Shown here: piece by piece, positions 51,992 to 61,141 of the stretch
How positions within the stretch are numbered: the first letter of the stretch is position 1
Layout: each line of letters opens with the position of its first letter
Assembly (NCBI RefSeq): GCF_900626075.1
Contig: NZ_UYZY01000002.1
Coordinates: 744,001 to 808,000 of the forward strand
Source of the DNA: Clostridium transplantifaecale
Lineage (GTDB): Bacteria > Bacillota > Clostridia > Lachnospirales > Lachnospiraceae
Length of the DNA: 64,000 nucleotides
Direction: 5' to 3'
The notes under the pieces: model-generated
The model's input: the letters and a program-made list of their open reading frames with translations, nothing else
Databases searched by the model: none
Told to the model about the DNA's origin: nothing
Position numbers and translations under genes: made by a program

Positions 51992-52024
51992 AAATGTATA
52001 GGCTATTTGCCCGAAGACAAAACG

Positions 52025-52119
52025 ACTCTTAATCTATTTCTCCAGGGTTCGAGTCCCTGAAGGCGCACTGAAGAGTGCTGGTTTTGCAGACAGAGAGCTG
52101 CGGGGTCGGCGCTTTTTTT
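52025..52119 (+). repeat. att-like direct repeat, copy 4 (right end of island)
   Basis: 95 bp with a single difference (CTATTTCTCC for CTATTTGTCC). Beyond it the sequence belongs to the chromosome. Confidence 0.93.
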
Positions 52120-52133
52120 TGTACAATAAAAAA

Positions 52134-52154
52134 GGCTCCGGCAGAACCAGAGCC
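52134..52154 (-). terminator. Terminator at the island-chromosome junction
   Basis: GGCTCCGG/CCAGAGCC stem with loop CAGAA, flanked by A-runs so that the minus strand has a T-run on leaving. It blocks transcripts entering the island from the right. Confidence 0.75.
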
Positions 52155-52170
52155 GGACAAAAAAATCATA

Positions 52171-52199
52171 TTCTCACAACCAGACGAAAATGGTATAAT
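52171..52199 (+). promoter_or_regulatory. Promoter of the sigma-54 activator gene
   Basis: TTCTCA, 17 bp, TATAAT, 85 bp before the ATG. A leader hairpin AAAGGCG/CGCCTTT (52207-52249) follows, of unknown role. Confidence 0.6.
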
Positions 52200-52283
52200 G
52201 AACCGAAAAGGCGATAAAACACTCGGCTCCGGATGGGGAAAGCGCCTTTGTTACAGGGACAATAGTTTGGGAAGGAGGCCCCC

Positions 52284-54017
52284 ATGAATGTTATATCAGG
52301 TGAAAGCGAAAGCAGGGAATTGCAAAAGTCTTCAAAGACGGATACCGATGTTTTAACCGGGACGATTTTAATTGATAAAGATTACCGTATCATTTACTAT
52401 AATGACTACGCGAAAGAAATCCTTTCTGCCGAGGATGATGCAATTTCGCATCAATCGGTAAAACACTTTCTTGGCAAGTCATTTTTTCTGCCGGAGGAAC
52501 CGGACGGAGAAAAGACGTTCCACTATCAGATACAGGGCCGGCAGGTATTTGTCACCGTGTCCAGGTGGGCCTGCGGGGAAGAAAAAGACGGGCCGACCTA
52601 TCTGATTCTGCTGCTTTTGGGAGCAAAACCGTCTCAGAACGAGATGGAGGAGTACGCCAAAAAGCATGTGCTCCAGGATTTACAGGAGATCATAGAGGCA
52701 TCCTTTGACGGAATTCTGGTGACGGACGCCGAGGGGAATGTGGAGATCGTGAACCAGGGATATGTACATAATACGGGCATCACGCGGGAGGAACTTTTGG
52801 GGCGGAATATCCTGCATCTGGTCAATCCTGTATGGATGAAACAGTCGGTGGTAGGGATGGTGCAGGAGAAGAAAGAAACCGTCTCTCTCCAGCATATGAC
52901 CAGAAACGGGAAATCGATTATCGTGACGGGTACGCCGATTTTTGACGGGCAGAATAATATCAGGAAAATTGTTGTAAATTCCAGGGATATATCGGAGATT
53001 TATGCTCTCAGTGAGAAACTGGAATCAGCCAAGAAGATGGAAGAGATCTACATGCAGAGGCTGAAACAGCAGGAGGAAAGAGGTGAAACAGCCGACGATG
53101 TGGTCATCGTCAACCAGGAGATGCAGGACGTATTCCGCCTGGCTAAAAAACTGGGGAATTTCAACACTAACGTTCTGCTTACCGGGGAGTCCGGTGTGGG
53201 TAAGGACGAGGTGGCAAAATTCATTCATAAAAATGGTCTGCGCTCCACAAAACCTTATGTAGCGGTTAACTGCGGGGCAGTCCCGGAAAATCTGCTGGAA
53301 TCGGAGCTGTTCGGTTATGAAAGCGGAGCCTTTACAGGCGCCCTCAAATGCGGGAAAAAAGGTCTTTTCGAGCTGGCGGACGGCGGCGTGCTGTTTCTCG
53401 ACGAGGTTGCGGAGATACCGCTGAGTCTGCAGGTTAAACTGCTGCGGGTGCTGGAGAACCGGGAAATCATGCGCCTTGGGGGGACGAAGCTGCTCCCCCT
53501 GAACGTGAGAATCATCGCCGCAACGAACCGGGACCTTCCGGCGATGATTAAGAACGGAAGCTTCCGCGAGGATCTCTATTACCGTCTCAATGTGGTAAAT
53601 ATCCGGATCCCTCCCCTCCGTGAGCGGAAGGATGAGATTCCGCTTTTCTGCCTGAAATTCGTCCACCATTATAACAGGCAGTATGGGGAAAATAAGAAAC
53701 TGACCTATCCGGTCATTGATGAATTCCAGAAGTATTCCTGGCCGGGCAACATAAGGGAGTTAAAAAATGTGATAGAGAACATGTTTGTACTTTCGGACGG
53801 CGAGTATCTGCAGGTCAAGGATATCCCGTGGAACTGCCGGAGGCAGAAGGTGAAAAACAGCTATGAAGGCGTATCGCTGGAGGAGGTGGTAGGGGAGGTG
53901 GAGCGGGAGCTTTTAAAAGAGGCAAAAGAAAAATTTCACACTACCCGCCAGATTGCCGATTATTTAAAGGTGAACCAGTCCACAGTAGTCCGTAAACTGA
54001 AGAAATACCAGTTATAA
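52284..54017 (+). CDS. Sigma-54-dependent transcriptional activator (PAS-PAS-AAA-Fis)
   Basis: 577 aa. Two PAS-like domains (~20-110 and ~126-245, GILVTDAEGNVEIVNQGYVHNTGITREELLGRNI) sense a signal; the AAA domain has Walker A GESGVGKDE, GAFTGA loop for sigma-54 contact, and Walker B GGVLFLDEV; the C-terminal Fis helix-turn-helix is TTRQIADYLKVNQSTVVRKLKKY. It lies upstream of and points towards the hydroxyacyl-CoA operon, whose promoter is of sigma-54 type, so it is the probable activator. AGGAGG is 6 nt before the ATG. Confidence 0.95.
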   Translation: MNVISGESESRELQKSSKTDTDVLTGTILIDKDYRIIYYNDYAKEILSAEDDAISHQSVKHFLGKSFFLPEEPDGEKTFHYQIQGRQVFVTVSRWACGEEKDGPTYLILLLLGAKPSQNEMEEYAKKHVLQDLQEIIEASFDGILVTDAEGNVEIVNQGYVHNTGITREELLGRNILHLVNPVWMKQSVVGMVQEKKETVSLQHMTRNGKSIIVTGTPIFDGQNNIRKIVVNSRDISEIYALSEKLESAKKMEEIYMQRLKQQEERGETADDVVIVNQEMQDVFRLAKKLGNFNTNVLLTGESGVGKDEVAKFIHKNGLRSTKPYVAVNCGAVPENLLESELFGYESGAFTGALKCGKKGLFELADGGVLFLDEVAEIPLSLQVKLLRVLENREIMRLGGTKLLPLNVRIIAATNRDLPAMIKNGSFREDLYYRLNVVNIRIPPLRERKDEIPLFCLKFVHHYNRQYGENKKLTYPVIDEFQKYSWPGNIRELKNVIENMFVLSDGEYLQVKDIPWNCRRQKVKNSYEGVSLEEVVGEVERELLKEAKEKFHTTRQIADYLKVNQSTVVRKLKKYQL

Positions 54018-54164
54018 TGCCTCTTTGCCTGAAAACTCCATCAGCAGTACAGAGGTATCGGTTAACAGGGCAGAGACACCGTAGTTATTGTTCGCGCGTG
54101 CCCAGTAACACACCGTACAACAGAATAGAAATTTTAATTACCAGTATGCCGTTAGGCGTCTTTA

Positions 54165-54197
54165 TGCAAAAATGCATCAAAGATGCAAAACGGCATC
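54165..54197. promoter_or_regulatory. Palindromic upstream activating sites
   Basis: TGCATC-AAA-GATGCA (54173-54187) is a perfect dyad and GATGC-N6-GCATC (54182-54197) a second, overlapping one. They lie about 205 bp upstream of the -24/-12 promoter, at the distance typical of enhancer sites for sigma-54 activators. Confidence 0.65.
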
Positions 54198-54399
54198 ATT
54201 TTTTATCTTTTTTCTCGTTTAGTACATGTCTTTTATAAATATTTTAATCAAAACAGGCCTACAATCCATTTTTTATGTTTCGTTTTATCCTGATGAGACT
54301 CTATTTTAAGGAGTATTTAAGGCGAATAAACGAATAAAAAGCAGAAAACAAAAATAATTTATCAAAAATTGTAGATTCCGGCACCGAAAATAAAACAAA

Positions 54400-54415
54400 T
54401 GGCACGGAAATTGCT
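54400..54415 (+). promoter_or_regulatory. Sigma-54 (-24/-12) promoter
   Basis: TGGCACGGAAATTGCT matches the consensus TGGCAC-N5-TTGC exactly, 37 bp before the first gene of the operon. Confidence 0.88.
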
Positions 54416-54451
54416 TTTAAGTAAAGCAGAAAAGGGAAAGGAGTTTACAGT

Positions 54452-55672
54452 ATGACGTCAAAAGAAATGCTGAATCAGCTTTTGGAACAGCATTATCAAA
54501 ACGCGATGGAAGCAAAACAGCAGGGGCGGCTTGTAGCCTGGGCAACTTCCATATCACCGCAGGAGCTGTTAGAGACTATGGATATTGCCGTAGTCTACCC
54601 GGAAAACCACGCGGCGGCTATCGGAGCCAGGAAATGTGCGCTGGATTTGCTTGAACACTCTGAGGCCAACGGATACTCAGTGGATATTTGTTCCTATGCA
54701 CGGGTGAACCTGGGTTACATGGAGGTTCTCAGCAGCCCGGCGGGTGACATCCCACTGCCGGATCTGATCTTCTGCTGCAACAATATATGTAATACAGTGC
54801 TGAAATGGTATGAGAATATTGCAAGGGAATTGAATATCCCGATGATTATATTCGACCTTCCGTTCAACCATGAATATGAGGTGACGGAACAAAACGTGCG
54901 TTATATAAAAGGCCAGCTTACGGATGCCATCCGGAAACTGGAACAGCTTACGAAGAAGAGTTTTGACTATGACAGATTCCACGAAATTATGAAAATATCA
55001 TCAGAGACGGCCAGATGGTGGAAGAAAGCTTCGCTGATAGCCAGGGCGAAACCGTCCCCCTTAAATGGGTTTGATTTATTCAACTATATGGCGGTCATTG
55101 TCTGTATGCGGGGCCGGAAAGAGGGACTGGAGCTTTTTAAACTGTGGGTAAAGGAACTGGAGGAGAAACAGGCGGCTGGACTGGGGCCGTGGAAGGACCA
55201 GGAAGAAAAGATCAGGATCTTGTGGGATGGAATCGCATGCTGGCCGTATCTCTCATCCACCTATAAGACACTCAAGAAATACGGCATCAACTTAGTGGCG
55301 TCCACGTACCCGGATTCCTGGACCATCCTGTACGAAGCCGGGGACTTAGACGGAATGGCCCGTGCCTACAGTTCGAATTATGTTAACCGGAATCTGGATT
55401 TTGGAGTGGACAACCTGTCGGAACTGGTGAAAGAATTTTCGGTGGACGGCCTGATCTTCCATTCCAACAGAAGCTGTAAGCTGATGGATTTCAGACAGTT
55501 TGAAGTGGAGCGCCGGGTAGTGGAACGCACCGGAGTGGCTGCGGTGGTTTTTGACGGCGATCAGACGGATCCAAGGGCTTTTTCCCTGGCACAGTTTGAG
55601 ACCAGGATTCAGTCCCTGGCAGAGACTATAGAAGAGAAGAGGAAAAGAGGTGTGCAGAATGGGGGAGCTTGA
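54452..55672 (+). CDS. 2-hydroxyacyl-CoA dehydratase-family subunit 1
   Basis: 406 aa, in the family of HgdB/FldC/benzoyl-CoA reductase subunits (DUF-type D component) that bind a 4Fe-4S cluster. Candidate ligands are in DICSYARVNLGY (~76-87) and FCCNNICNT (~107-115). The blocks NIPMIIFDLPFNHEYEVTEQNVRYIKGQL and KPSPLNGFDLF fit the family. With subunit 2 it would form the dehydratase that removes water from 2-hydroxyacyl-CoA by radical chemistry. The ATP-driven activator (HgdC type) is not in the window. Confidence 0.88.
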   Translation: MTSKEMLNQLLEQHYQNAMEAKQQGRLVAWATSISPQELLETMDIAVVYPENHAAAIGARKCALDLLEHSEANGYSVDICSYARVNLGYMEVLSSPAGDIPLPDLIFCCNNICNTVLKWYENIARELNIPMIIFDLPFNHEYEVTEQNVRYIKGQLTDAIRKLEQLTKKSFDYDRFHEIMKISSETARWWKKASLIARAKPSPLNGFDLFNYMAVIVCMRGRKEGLELFKLWVKELEEKQAAGLGPWKDQEEKIRILWDGIACWPYLSSTYKTLKKYGINLVASTYPDSWTILYEAGDLDGMARAYSSNYVNRNLDFGVDNLSELVKEFSVDGLIFHSNRSCKLMDFRQFEVERRVVERTGVAAVVFDGDQTDPRAFSLAQFETRIQSLAETIEEKRKRGVQNGGA

Positions 55673-56822
55673 ACAATTGATTAATAAGCTGTGCCGGGCA
55701 GCCGATCATCCGAAGGAGGCCGTTTTGTGTGCCATGGAAATGAGCGGGAGAAAGGCAGTGGGCTGTTTTCCTGTCTACACGCCGGATGAGCTTGTGGACG
55801 CCGCGGGTTTCCTCCCGGTCGGAATGTGGGGAGGCGGGGAAGAGACGCCGCGCGTGGGGCAGTATCTTCAGCCCTTCTGCTGCTCCGTCATGAAGGCAAA
55901 TATGTCCCAGGCCCTGAACGGAACGTATGACATGCTCTCGGCCGTCCTGATTCCCACATTTTGTGATACTCTCAAGTGTGTCTGTGAGAACTGGAAAGCG
56001 GCCATACCGCATATTCCCGTTTTCCCTATGGTCTACCCGCAGAATACGGAGAGCGCCGTCTCTTCAGAGTATCTGGAAAACGAACTGATGAGAATCAGGG
56101 GAAAGCTGGAGCTTCTGGCGGGACGGAAAATCAAAGAACAGGAACTCGCGGAGAGCTGGAACCGGTTTGAGGCATGCAGGGCTAAGAGGAGGGAGTTTAC
56201 CGCATTGGCGGCGTTACACCCGGACGTGATTGGCATCGGTGCCAGGCACAAGGTTTTGAAAGCATACTATTTCATGGATAAAACGGATTACAGTGAGACA
56301 CTGGACGCTGTCAATGAGAAGCTCCGCCAAAGAGCAGCGCCGTCTGCCGGGAATTTGATCCGGGTAGTGGCAACCGGTCTGATGCTGGAACCGGATGCGG
56401 TTATCAGCGCGGTGGAGAAAAACGGGCTCTGCATTGCGGCAGATGATTTGTCCCAGGAGTCCAGAAGCTTCCGCATTCCGGGAACAGGGGAGGGAACCAT
56501 TCTGCAAAGGATGGCCGCGCGGTTTCTGGCACAAAGGGGTGATCCGTTCCTCTGTGAACAGCAAAAAAGCAGGGGAGGCCGCCTGATTGAACTGGTAAGA
56601 CAGACGCAGGCGGACGGGGTTCTGATTGCCATGATGAAATTCTGTGAACCGGAGGAGTTTGATTTCCCCGTCTATAAAAAGGAGCTGGAACGGGAGGGGA
56701 TCCCCTACCTGTATCTCGAGCTGGAACAGTCAATGAGCTCCGCGGAAAGCGTCGAGACAAGAATAGAGGGGTTTGTGGAAGTATTAAATGAAAAGCGGGA
56801 GCAGCAGGGAGGTGTGAAATGA
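55659..56822 (+). CDS. 2-hydroxyacyl-CoA dehydratase-family subunit 2
   Basis: 387 aa from an ATG at 55659 inside the end of subunit 1. The N-terminal GCFPVYTPDELVDAAGFLPVGMWGGG is the family signature (P-V-Y-x-P-x-E-L-x-x-A-A-G). Cysteines are in FCCSVMKAN and TFCDTLKCVCENW. It is a paralogue of subunit 1, forming the heterodimeric dehydratase or a related reductase; dearomatizing reductases belong to the same family, so the reaction is not certain. Confidence 0.88.
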   Translation: MGELEQLINKLCRAADHPKEAVLCAMEMSGRKAVGCFPVYTPDELVDAAGFLPVGMWGGGEETPRVGQYLQPFCCSVMKANMSQALNGTYDMLSAVLIPTFCDTLKCVCENWKAAIPHIPVFPMVYPQNTESAVSSEYLENELMRIRGKLELLAGRKIKEQELAESWNRFEACRAKRREFTALAALHPDVIGIGARHKVLKAYYFMDKTDYSETLDAVNEKLRQRAAPSAGNLIRVVATGLMLEPDAVISAVEKNGLCIAADDLSQESRSFRIPGTGEGTILQRMAARFLAQRGDPFLCEQQKSRGGRLIELVRQTQADGVLIAMMKFCEPEEFDFPVYKKELEREGIPYLYLELEQSMSSAESVETRIEGFVEVLNEKREQQGGVK

Positions 56823-57694
56823 GAATTAACAATGTAACTGTGATTGGATGCGGCACGATGGGAAACCAGATTGCCATGCAGGCCGCTCTGTGCGGATACC
56901 AGGTAAAAAATTATGATTTAAACAGGGATATGATCCAAAAGGCCGAAAAGTTCGCGTGCGATTGGTTTGCCTCCAGAGTTTTAAAAGGAAAAATGGCACA
57001 GGAGACCGCGGCAGAGGCACAGAGCCGGCTGGTATTTACCGACTGCCTGGAGAATGCGGGGGTGGGAGCCGATCTGGTGATCGAGGCGGTTCCCGATATC
57101 CTGGAAATTAAAAAACAAGTTCTGGGCTCGATCGACCGCTATACGCCGGAGCATACAATCTATGCAAGCAACAGCTCCTATATCGTGAGCTCTCTGTTTG
57201 CAGACGCGGTTCAGAGACCGGATAAGGTTGTAAACTTCCATTTTTTCAATCCGGCACTTGTAATGCAGCTTGTTGAGATTGTAAAGGGGCCGCATGCGTC
57301 CGGGGAGACAATCGACACCGTGATGGAATTTGCGGTTTCGATTAAGAAAACTCCGGTGTTGGTGAAAAAAGAGATTTACGGGTTTGTAGTAAACCGCATA
57401 TTCAGCGCCGTGACAAAGGAAGCGTGCTATCTGCTGGATCAGGATATCGCATCGGCGGAGGATATTGATCTGGCGGTAAGAAAAGGGCTGAACCACCCGC
57501 TCGGACCGCTGGAACTGCTGGATATGACGGGAATCGATCTGGAATACCACGTTTTGATGGAACGTTACAAGATGACCGGAGATCCGGCGGATAAACCGTC
57601 CGCTGCAATCGTGGAGCATTTTGCAAAGGGGGAGTACGGCAGAAAGACGGGCAAAGGTTTTTACCGCTATGGTGCCAGTAAGGAGGACAGTTGA
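56819..57694 (+). CDS. 3-hydroxyacyl-CoA dehydrogenase
   Basis: 291 aa, single-domain bacterial type. NAD-binding VIGCGTMGNQIAMQAA (~6-21), VNFHFFNPALVMQLVEIV with the catalytic His, and the C-terminal NHPLGPLELLDMTGIDL. It oxidizes L-3-hydroxyacyl-CoA with NAD. Overlaps the preceding gene by 4 nt. Confidence 0.94.
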   Translation: MRINNVTVIGCGTMGNQIAMQAALCGYQVKNYDLNRDMIQKAEKFACDWFASRVLKGKMAQETAAEAQSRLVFTDCLENAGVGADLVIEAVPDILEIKKQVLGSIDRYTPEHTIYASNSSYIVSSLFADAVQRPDKVVNFHFFNPALVMQLVEIVKGPHASGETIDTVMEFAVSIKKTPVLVKKEIYGFVVNRIFSAVTKEACYLLDQDIASAEDIDLAVRKGLNHPLGPLELLDMTGIDLEYHVLMERYKMTGDPADKPSAAIVEHFAKGEYGRKTGKGFYRYGASKEDS

Positions 57695-57696
57695 GA

Positions 57697-58464
57697 ATGG
57701 GACGGTTTATCAGGCTGGAGATAAGAAAACACATCGCCTGGCTGTCAATTGACCGGCCGGAGGCATATAATGCGCTGTCAAGGCGGGTGGTGGACGAGCT
57801 TGACAAAGCTCTCGACAGTGCGGCGGCAGACCGGGATGTCAAAGTTCTGGTGATAAAGAGCAGAAAAAATTTCGCATCGGGAGCCGATATCAGGGAGATG
57901 GCGGATTTGACTCCCGGTGAGGCGTTAAACTTCTCTTTTGGCAGCACATTCGACAAGCTGGCCGGGATGAAAATCCCAACGGTGGCGGCCATTGAGGGAT
58001 ATGCCCTGGGCGGCGGCATGGAGCTGGCCCTGGCCTGTGACTTCCGTATTGCCTGTGCGGATGCAAGGATGGGATTTCCGGAAATTACGCTGGGAATCAT
58101 GCCGGGAGCCGGAGGAACCTTCCGTCTGCCGCAGCTTATCGGAGAGGCAAAGGCAAAAGAACTGATTTATCTGGGAAAGCAAATCACGGCGAAAGAGGCT
58201 CTGGATATCGGCCTTGTGAACCGGGTGGAAAGCCGGGACTGCTTCTGTGATGCGGTGGAAAAACTGGCAGAATGTTTAAGCGCCAAATCCGGGGCGGCAT
58301 TGGCGGCGGCCAAACAGACGATAGAAGAAAACCTGCGGGAGCCGGATCCTGGGAAGACGTCGGACCGGGAACGGAAGAACTGGGCCGCGTTGTTTGCGGG
58401 GCCTGATCAGAAAGAGGGAATGAACGCTTTTCTCGAGAAGAGGGCGCCGGAATTCCGGTATTAA
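57697..58464 (+). CDS. Enoyl-CoA hydratase/isomerase (crotonase family)
   Basis: 255 aa from an ATG at 57697 with AAGGAGG upstream. Oxyanion-hole blocks SGADIREMADL and IEGYALGGGMELALACDFRIA, catalytic-type glutamate region GFPEITLGIMPGAGGT (~115-130). It hydrates 2-enoyl-CoA to 3-hydroxyacyl-CoA, between the dehydratase and dehydrogenase steps. Confidence 0.94.
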   Translation: MGRFIRLEIRKHIAWLSIDRPEAYNALSRRVVDELDKALDSAAADRDVKVLVIKSRKNFASGADIREMADLTPGEALNFSFGSTFDKLAGMKIPTVAAIEGYALGGGMELALACDFRIACADARMGFPEITLGIMPGAGGTFRLPQLIGEAKAKELIYLGKQITAKEALDIGLVNRVESRDCFCDAVEKLAECLSAKSGAALAAAKQTIEENLREPDPGKTSDRERKNWAALFAGPDQKEGMNAFLEKRAPEFRY

Positions 58465-58495
58465 AAGAAAACGAGATAAGAGAGGGGAGGAAGAC

Positions 58496-59746
58496 ATGAG
58501 AAGTGTAGTAATTGTGTCGGCGTGCAGAACACCGATCGGAGCGTTGGGGGGAGCCTTCAGGAACCTGGGAGCGCTGGATTTGACAATCCCGGTGATGCAG
58601 GCCCTGATTAAGAGGAGCGGCCTGGATGCGGCACTGCTTGACGATGTGATCTGGGGATGCAACTACCAAAAGACGTATAAGGAGAACAACCTGGCCAGGG
58701 TGGCCGCGGTGAAGGCCGGACTTCCGGTCACGGTGCCGGGAATTACGGTACACCGCAACTGTACATCGTCGATGTCCTCGGTGCAGCTCGGATTTTATCA
58801 GATTATGGCCGGTGAGGCGGACTTTATCATGGCCGGAGGCACCGAAGTGATGAGTAATGCCCCGCATATTGTTGAAGGCGCGCGCTGGGGAAAGAAACTC
58901 GGCAACTTTGAAATCCGTGATTCTATGTGGGATTCCCTTACCAACCTGGGAGTTGGGCCTGCCATGGGTATTACCGCGGAAAACCTGGCGGAGCGGTATG
59001 GCATCACCCGCGGGGAGCAGGACGAACTGGCTCTGCTCAGCCAGCAGAGGGCGTGCTGTGCTATTGATGAAGGGAGGTTCCAGGCTGAGATTATCCCCAT
59101 CGAGGTAAAAGGAAAAAAGAAGACGGTTCTGGTGGAGCAGGATGAATATCCAAAGAGGGATGCATCCCTGGAAGGCCTTTCTTCACTCCGGGCCTCCTTC
59201 AAGGAAGGGGGGACTGTAACGGCGGGTAATGCGTCGGGAATGAACGACGCCTCCTCCGGTCTTATCCTGGCATCCGAAGAGAAAGCAAAAGAATTAGGCC
59301 TCCCAATTCTGGCCCGCGTCCTCTCCACGGCGACGGTCGGGGTGGAGCCCGACATTATGGGAATCGGGCCTGTCGGAGCCGTGACAAAAGCGCTTGGGAA
59401 AGCCGGACTAACGCTTCAGGATATGGAACGGGTGGAGATCAATGAGGCATTTGCGGCTCAGTATCTGGCCTGCGAGAAGGAGCTTAAGCTGAACCGTGAT
59501 ATCACCAACGTAAATGGCAGCGGAATATCACTGGGCCATCCGGTGGGAGCCACGGGCACACGGATTATCACGTCACTCGTCTATGAACTTCTACGGGAAA
59601 AGAAACGTTACGGCCTGGCGTCGGCCTGTGCCGGGGGCGGCATGGGAACAGCGGTGGTTCTTGAGGCACTGAAAAATGAAAATCCCGAGCCGCTTAAAAA
59701 TGAAGAGCAGGAGGAGTTTTCAAATGTACAAGATGAGCGAGCTTAA
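58496..59746 (+). CDS. Thiolase (acetyl-CoA acyltransferase)
   Basis: 416 aa. Active-site Cys in HRNCTSSMSSVQLGF (~85-99), GHPVGATGTRI and second Cys in ASACAGGGMGTAVVLE. The N-terminus SVVIVSACRTPIGALGGAFRNLG is typical. It cleaves 3-ketoacyl-CoA with CoA. GAGGGGAGG 7 nt upstream; the 3' end overlaps the CoA-transferase start. Confidence 0.95.
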   Translation: MRSVVIVSACRTPIGALGGAFRNLGALDLTIPVMQALIKRSGLDAALLDDVIWGCNYQKTYKENNLARVAAVKAGLPVTVPGITVHRNCTSSMSSVQLGFYQIMAGEADFIMAGGTEVMSNAPHIVEGARWGKKLGNFEIRDSMWDSLTNLGVGPAMGITAENLAERYGITRGEQDELALLSQQRACCAIDEGRFQAEIIPIEVKGKKKTVLVEQDEYPKRDASLEGLSSLRASFKEGGTVTAGNASGMNDASSGLILASEEKAKELGLPILARVLSTATVGVEPDIMGIGPVGAVTKALGKAGLTLQDMERVEINEAFAAQYLACEKELKLNRDITNVNGSGISLGHPVGATGTRIITSLVYELLREKKRYGLASACAGGGMGTAVVLEALKNENPEPLKNEEQEEFSNVQDERA

Positions 59747-61085
59747 CATCCGTTACCGGGAAAAGCTTGTGACGGCAGAGGAGGCGGTGAGAGCCGTCAA
59801 ATCGGGAGATCGCGTCCACTACGGGCTGTTTGGCGGAATTGTGCGGGAGCTTGACCAGGCGCTGGCCCTGAGGACGGAGGAGCTTACGGATGTCACAGTC
59901 TATGCCACGATATGGGGAAACGGATATATACCGGCCATTTTACAGGCGGATCCCGGGGCGGAGCATTTTCACTACTGCAATACTCATTTCAGCGCATTGG
60001 ACAGGAAGATGAACAAGGAGGGGGTATGCTGGTTTGTCCCGGTGCAGTTCCGTGAAAATCCGAAGCTGTTTGCCGAAAATGTGGACGGCGGAATTGATGT
60101 GGCCATGTTTCAGGTGGCTCCGATGGATGACTACGGAAATTTTAATTTAGGGCCGCAAATCGCGGAGTATTGGGGAATTTTAAAAAAAGCAAAAACCGTG
60201 ATTGTGGAAGTAAACAAAGATATGCCGGTCAACCACGGGATGCAGAATGTGATTAATCTGAGCCGGATTGATTACGTGGTGGAGGGCAGAGGCTATCCGT
60301 TAAACTACCTGGAAGCGAAACCTGCGACGGAAGTGGAACTGAAAATTGCGGAACACATCGTGCCTCATATAAAAAGCGGAAGCACGCTGCAGCTCGGAAT
60401 CGGTGGGATCCCGAACACCATCGGAGCTATGCTGGCCGATTCGGATGTGGAGGACCTGAGCGTCCATACGGAAATGTTTGTGGAGGCTTATTTAAAGCTC
60501 TATCAGGCCGGCAAAATTACCAGTAGCAAAAACATTGATAAAGGAAAAATGGTCTACACCTTTGCCAGCGGCAGCAGGGAGCTGTTCGAGTTTATCGACA
60601 ACAATCCTATTACATGCGTGGCTCCGGTTGACTACGTCAACGACATAGGGGTAATCGGGAGCATCGATCGGATGGTATCCATCAACAGCTGCCTGCAGGT
60701 GGATCTCTTCGGCCAGGTCAACTCCGAGTCATCCGGATGGCAGCATATCGGCGGCACGGGGGGACAGCTGGACTATGTGCTGGGAGCCTTCCACTCGAAG
60801 GGTGGACAGAGCTTTTTATGTACGCCGTCGGTCCGGATATCAAAGGATGGAAAGAAAGAATCCCTGATCCGGGCGAGACTTCCGGAAGGCAGTATTGTAT
60901 CGGTGCCGAGAAGCGCGGTTCATTACGTAGTGACCGAGTATGGAGCGGTCAATTTAAAGGGAAAGACCACCTATGAAAGAGCGGAGCTTCTGATATCCAT
61001 CGCACATCCTGATTTCAGGGAGGAGCTGGCTGAAGAGGCGCTGCGAATGGGTATCAGCAGAACAAGCAGCAGAGTTTTGGCATAA
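59724..61085 (+). CDS. Acetyl-CoA hydrolase/4-hydroxybutyrate CoA-transferase family
   Basis: 453 aa from an ATG at 59724 (AGGAGGAG upstream; earlier in-frame ATGs lie inside the thiolase gene). The catalytic glutamate is in LSVHTEMFVEAYLKLYQAGKI and the block GIGGIPNTIGAML, ASGSRELFEFIDNNP fits the single-chain CoA-transferase family (Cat2/AbfT-like). It probably activates the incoming acid using acetyl- or butyryl-CoA. Confidence 0.9.
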   Translation: MYKMSELNIRYREKLVTAEEAVRAVKSGDRVHYGLFGGIVRELDQALALRTEELTDVTVYATIWGNGYIPAILQADPGAEHFHYCNTHFSALDRKMNKEGVCWFVPVQFRENPKLFAENVDGGIDVAMFQVAPMDDYGNFNLGPQIAEYWGILKKAKTVIVEVNKDMPVNHGMQNVINLSRIDYVVEGRGYPLNYLEAKPATEVELKIAEHIVPHIKSGSTLQLGIGGIPNTIGAMLADSDVEDLSVHTEMFVEAYLKLYQAGKITSSKNIDKGKMVYTFASGSRELFEFIDNNPITCVAPVDYVNDIGVIGSIDRMVSINSCLQVDLFGQVNSESSGWQHIGGTGGQLDYVLGAFHSKGGQSFLCTPSVRISKDGKKESLIRARLPEGSIVSVPRSAVHYVVTEYGAVNLKGKTTYERAELLISIAHPDFREELAEEALRMGISRTSSRVLA

Positions 61086-61141
61086 GGAAGAGCATTTAGT
61101 ATCATTATTCATCGGCAAATCTATTACAGGGGGTAAAAGAT

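Larger units (their letters stand above)
49267..52067. mobile_element. Element 3: decayed inovirus sibling with an IS
   Basis: Bounded by att copies 3 and 4. It keeps the left-end gene (shortened), the front of the integrase gene and the right-end toxin locus of an element-2-like phage. Everything from just upstream of the integrase start to the last codons of the repressor is replaced by an ISAs1-type sequence. It cannot make phage proteins itself. Confidence 0.88.

Noticed and set aside
15516..52119. Four tRNA-Lys genes
   Set aside because: Only the first copy has the 5' half of the cloverleaf; the others begin in the anticodon loop and are att-type repeats.
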